Assembly: GCF_001517425.1 (NCBI RefSeq) | Contig: NZ_FBWL01000151.1 | Coordinates: forward strand, 1-47,160 | From: Clostridium sp. C105KSO13 | GTDB lineage: Bacteria; Bacillota; Clostridia; Lachnospirales; Lachnospiraceae | Length of the DNA stretch: 47,160 nucleotides | Direction of reading: 5' to 3' | Shown here: piece by piece, positions 45,311 through 47,160 of the stretch | Layout: every line of letters begins with the position of its first letter | How positions within the stretch are numbered: the stretch's first letter is position 1 | Position numbers and translations under genes: made by a program | Notes under the pieces: generated by a model | Told to the model about the DNA's origin: nothing | Database searches by the model: none | The model's input: only the letters and a program-made list of their open reading frames with translations

Positions 45311-45339
45311 ATATTAACAAATACTTGGCGGTTTTTCAA
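45311..45339 (-). promoter_or_regulatory. promoter of tRNA-Sec copy 1 and possibly the prd operon
   Basis: Minus-strand TTGAAA (plus 45334-45339), a 17-nt spacer and TAATAT (45311-45316) lie 13 nt before the tRNA. No separate clear promoter is seen before prdC. Confidence 0.75.
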
Positions 45340-45540
45340 GTGTTTTATGCATAATTGGCACTAAAAAATAAACTCTATACTAGAATGTGGTCTATCCGTT
45401 TACTTTCAATCAATTCATCCGAATTCCACACTTGAATTACCTTTTTTTCAGAGCACCTAAAGGCAGTCTGTATAGCACACCCCTCTCTGTTTTTATAGTT
45501 ATTTTCTATAAATCCTTATATATGGAGTTTCCTAGATCAA

Positions 45541-45620
45541 TCTGTTTATGAAAAAAGGATAACCTTTTAAGCCCATTTTATACTATTTTTCACATAGTCA
45601 TCACTTTAAACTTATGCTTT
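45541..45620. repeat. duplicated block, copy 1
   Basis: Pieces such as ccttttaagccca, tttttcacatagtcatcac and tttaaacttatgct recur at 45984-46060. In copy 2 the end reads TATACT and may be the -10 box of the TetR gene; here it has decayed to TTTACC. Confidence 0.7.
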
Positions 45621-45644
45621 ACCCCGTGTTTGACAGCCGGCAAA

Positions 45645-45686
45645 TAGAAAAAGACTCAGAAGTGTCGTGAATTAAACGTTTCTGAG
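45645..45686 (-). terminator. terminator of tRNA-Sec copy 2
   Basis: On the minus strand CTCAGAAACG...CTTCTGAG is followed by TCTTTTTC, about 110 nt downstream of tRNA-Sec copy 2. It makes copy 2 a separate monocistronic unit. Confidence 0.8.
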
Positions 45687-45793
45687 CCTTTGTTGCTATT
45701 CTAAAGTGTAGTTTTCATAATTTTTTTGAAACACAATCTGACGGTCTGTTCTGAAACCAGATGTCTCATGTAAATGTTTCGCAAATCAACTTT

Positions 45794-45899
45794 TGGCGGA
45801 GGCATGTGGGAATCGAACCCACCCAGGACGCTACGAACGCCCAACACTGGTTTTGAAGACCAGGAGGCACACCAGTTACCCTTCTACCCCCATGTACCT
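45794..45899 (-). tRNA. selC: tRNA-Sec (UCA), copy 2
   Basis: Nearly identical to copy 1; the only difference I find inside the gene is in the 5' acceptor strand (AGGTACAT instead of AGGTGCAT), which adds a mismatch to an already imperfect stem. The anticodon loop, variable arm, T-arm, discriminator and CCA are all kept. It has its own promoter and terminator. Confidence 0.9.
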
Positions 45900-45911
45900 G
45901 TTCGCGTTTAT

Positions 45912-45940
45912 ATATTAACAAATACTTTACGGTTTTTCAA
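45912..45940 (-). promoter_or_regulatory. promoter of tRNA-Sec copy 2
   Basis: TTGAAA (plus 45935-45940), a 17-nt spacer and TAATAT (45912-45917): the same hexamers and spacing as copy 1, with a few spacer changes. Both promoters therefore appear functional. Confidence 0.75.
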
Positions 45941-45983
45941 GTGCATTTTTTATAGACACCTTGCAGTGTGATTTATCTGTTGA

Positions 45984-46060
45984 TGAACAAAGGAGAAACC
46001 TTTAAGCCCGGGTTATACCATTTTTCACATAGTCATCACTTTAAACTTATGCTATACTAC
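45984..46060. repeat. duplicated block, copy 2 (TetR gene promoter region)
   Basis: Second copy of the block at 45541-45620. It ends in ATGCTATACTAC, about 55 nt before the TetR gene, and so probably includes its promoter. Confidence 0.7.
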
Positions 46061-46112
46061 TAAGGACACTAGGAATATTAGATTTAAATTAGATAAGGAA
46101 GAGAGTATTTTT

Positions 46113-46700
46113 ATGCCAAGAAAAAAACCGAAAACGAAAGACAGAATCGTGAAAGCTGCCTGGACATTATTTTATAAAAATGGATATGATAATACAACTG
46201 TGGAGGACATTCTCAAACTTTCCAAAACCTCCAAGGGCACTTTCTATCATTACTTTAAAGGAAAGGATGCCCTTCTCTCCACACTTTCGGTCCTTTTTGA
46301 TCAAAAATATGAAGAAATCAATTCCGCAATGGACCCTGCACTTTCCGCAAAGGATAAACTGCTCCTTTTGAACCATGAGTTATTTTACATGATTGAGAAC
46401 AGTATTGACCTGAATTTGCTGGCATCGCTGCTCTCATCGCAGCTGGTCACCAAGGATAGCCGTTCCCTTCTGGACACGGATCGTTATTATTTTCAAATAG
46501 TAACAGAGATTATCGCGACCGGCATTGAATCCGGTGAATACAAGGCTACTTCTTCAGTAGAGGAGCTTGTTAAAATCTATGCCATGTATGAAAGAGCTTT
46601 ACTTTATGACTGGGCCCTTTGTGCTGGGAATTATTCTCTGTCAAAATACAGTGATAAACTGCTGCCCCACGTGCTGGATAACTTTAGGCGGGGAATCTAA
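46113..46700 (+). CDS. TetR/AcrR-family transcriptional regulator
   Basis: A 195-residue protein with an N-terminal TetR DNA-binding domain (KDRIVKAAWTLFYKNGYDNT, then ILKLSKTSKGTFYHYFKGKD, about 8-58) and a helical ligand domain. It is transcribed away from the tRNA-Sec/prd genes, from a promoter region that is part of the duplicated block. It could control the divergent tRNA-Sec gene or something outside the window. It is not PrdR, the sigma-54-dependent activator known for prd genes. The ligand is unknown. Confidence 0.93.
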   Translation: MPRKKPKTKDRIVKAAWTLFYKNGYDNTTVEDILKLSKTSKGTFYHYFKGKDALLSTLSVLFDQKYEEINSAMDPALSAKDKLLLLNHELFYMIENSIDLNLLASLLSSQLVTKDSRSLLDTDRYYFQIVTEIIATGIESGEYKATSSVEELVKIYAMYERALLYDWALCAGNYSLSKYSDKLLPHVLDNFRRGI

Positions 46701-46788
46701 TATAATCTACCGCAGCCGCTAGGCATTAATGAGCAGCTGATGGCGTATCTGCAGCTCGGACAACGTCCTTATACATTTTTTATCCCCG

Positions 46789-47025
46789 TCAGACCATGCA
46801 CTCCTTAACTGCCTCCGCTTTTATACCGGCACGCTTCATTCCCGCACTGATCATACCTCTTTGACCTGGCGCGGCACACCATGAAAGCCCGCACCCGGCT
46901 GAGAGTGCGCGTGGCACTGGAATCAGCCGTCCGGGAATATTTTGTTCCTTGCACATTTTTTCCATTGCCATCGCATCTGTGGTCGTATGAAATGTGACGA
47001 TTAATTTCAATTCTTTTTCTCTCAT
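46789..47025 (-). CDS. DUF3343 putative Se/S carrier protein
   Basis: A 78-residue protein: MREKELKLIVTFHTTTDAMA, MEKMCKEQNIPGRLIPVPRA and LSAGCGLSWCAAPGQRG are the DUF3343 (Se/S carrier-like) signature, with Cys in SAGCGLSWC. The family is found with selenium-metabolism genes and is proposed to carry selenium or sulfur; biochemistry is scarce. The start is the ATG at 47025 after AGGCGG; the longer frame from 47076 lacks a site. Its position near two tRNA-Sec genes and a selenoprotein operon supports a selenium role. Upstream partners lie outside the window. Confidence 0.88.
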   Translation of the reverse strand: MREKELKLIVTFHTTTDAMAMEKMCKEQNIPGRLIPVPRALSAGCGLSWCAAPGQRGMISAGMKRAGIKAEAVKECMV

Positions 47026-47160
47026 ATTTATATTCCGCCTTTCTGCGAAAGGCACCCATGGGGTTATGAAACCCATGATCCACTTTTCGCTTTCTAATCT
47101 CTTTTCTTTTTGATATAGTTTCTTTATAAGACTGACACACTACAGAACACGTGGAGGTGA
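47026..47160. other. end of window, upstream of the Se/S carrier gene
   Basis: No complete gene. A hairpin CATGGG...CCCATG lies at about 47056-47082 and a smaller one (CCTTTCTGCGAAAGG) just before the ribosome binding site. Overlapping frames here look like shadows. Confidence 0.4.

Larger units (their letters stand above)
45340..45793. other. spacer between the two tRNA-Sec copies
   Basis: No gene is supported. The stretch at about 45541-45620 (ending ttcacatagtcatcactttaaacttatgc...) repeats at about 45984-46060 in front of the TetR gene, so the spacer is part of a segmental duplication. It also holds the terminator of copy 2. Confidence 0.6.

Noticed and set aside
45340-45360. Possible sigma-54 promoter (TTGGCAC) before the prd operon
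   Set aside because: TTGGCAC is on the plus strand, pointing away from prd, and no GC pair follows at the right distance.
46805-47140. 111-residue ORF overlapping the DUF3343 gene
   Set aside because: It is on the same strand in another frame, of Arg/Lys-rich random-looking composition, and DUF3343 explains the region.

Overview
The window looks like the chromosome of an anaerobic, endospore-forming Clostridia, most likely family Lachnospiraceae (my inference). The grounds are strong AGGAGG-type ribosome binding sites, the gene order of the ribosomal-protein operon, a PPi-type phosphofructokinase, a bifunctional AdhE, an SfsA-MutY fusion, a SleB-type hydrolase, and a selenium-dependent D-proline reductase (Stickland) operon. 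No CRISPR array, insertion sequence or complete prophage is visible.

Layout. (1) 1-1760: remnant of an integrated element. It holds a small coiled-coil ORF and a tyrosine integrase broken by two frameshifts and an internal deletion, lying against the 3' end of a tRNA-Leu gene. (2) 1761-2573: a seven-gene tRNA operon on the minus strand (Pro, Gly, Arg, His, Gln, Lys, Leu in transcription order) with a clear promoter and terminator. (3) 2629-22711: ordinary housekeeping and accessory genes, mostly on the minus strand: phosphodiesterase, RdgB, RlmL-like methyltransferase, an Asn/Ser-rich small protein, a HAAS-domain membrane protein, a membrane-anchored kinase-like protein, Glf, PPi-PFK, tRNA-Arg, TrpS, a PAP2 protein, TetR, SfsA-MutY, a polar amino-acid ABC transporter, UppP, a HAD phosphatase, a SleB-domain secreted protein and AdhE. 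(4) 22992-39003: the S10-spc-alpha ribosomal superoperon (minus strand, rpsJ to rplQ, with secY, adk, infA and rpoA), with a structured leader, a second structured intergenic RNA before rpsM and a dispersed hairpin repeat. (5) 39354-47025: a selenium/proline module. It contains the prd operon (prdC, prdA, a small conserved ORF, selenoprotein prdB with an in-frame UGA, prdD, prdE), two nearly identical tRNA-Sec genes just upstream, a TetR regulator, and a small DUF3343 Se/S-carrier-like gene.

How the parts work together. PrdA (auto-processed, pyruvoyl) and PrdB (selenocysteine) form D-proline reductase, and PrdC is the probable RnfC-like electron donor. The tRNA-Sec genes supply the UGA decoder and the DUF3343 protein may handle selenium. 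PrdD and PrdE look like PrdA cut in two exactly at its maturation site. No prdF (proline racemase), prdR, selA, selB or selD lies in the window. The least explained signals are the tandem tRNA-Sec duplication, the structured RNA between rpmJ and rpsM, the repeat family after rpmC and rplW, and the 44-bp perfect palindrome between adhE and a divergent candidate small RNA.
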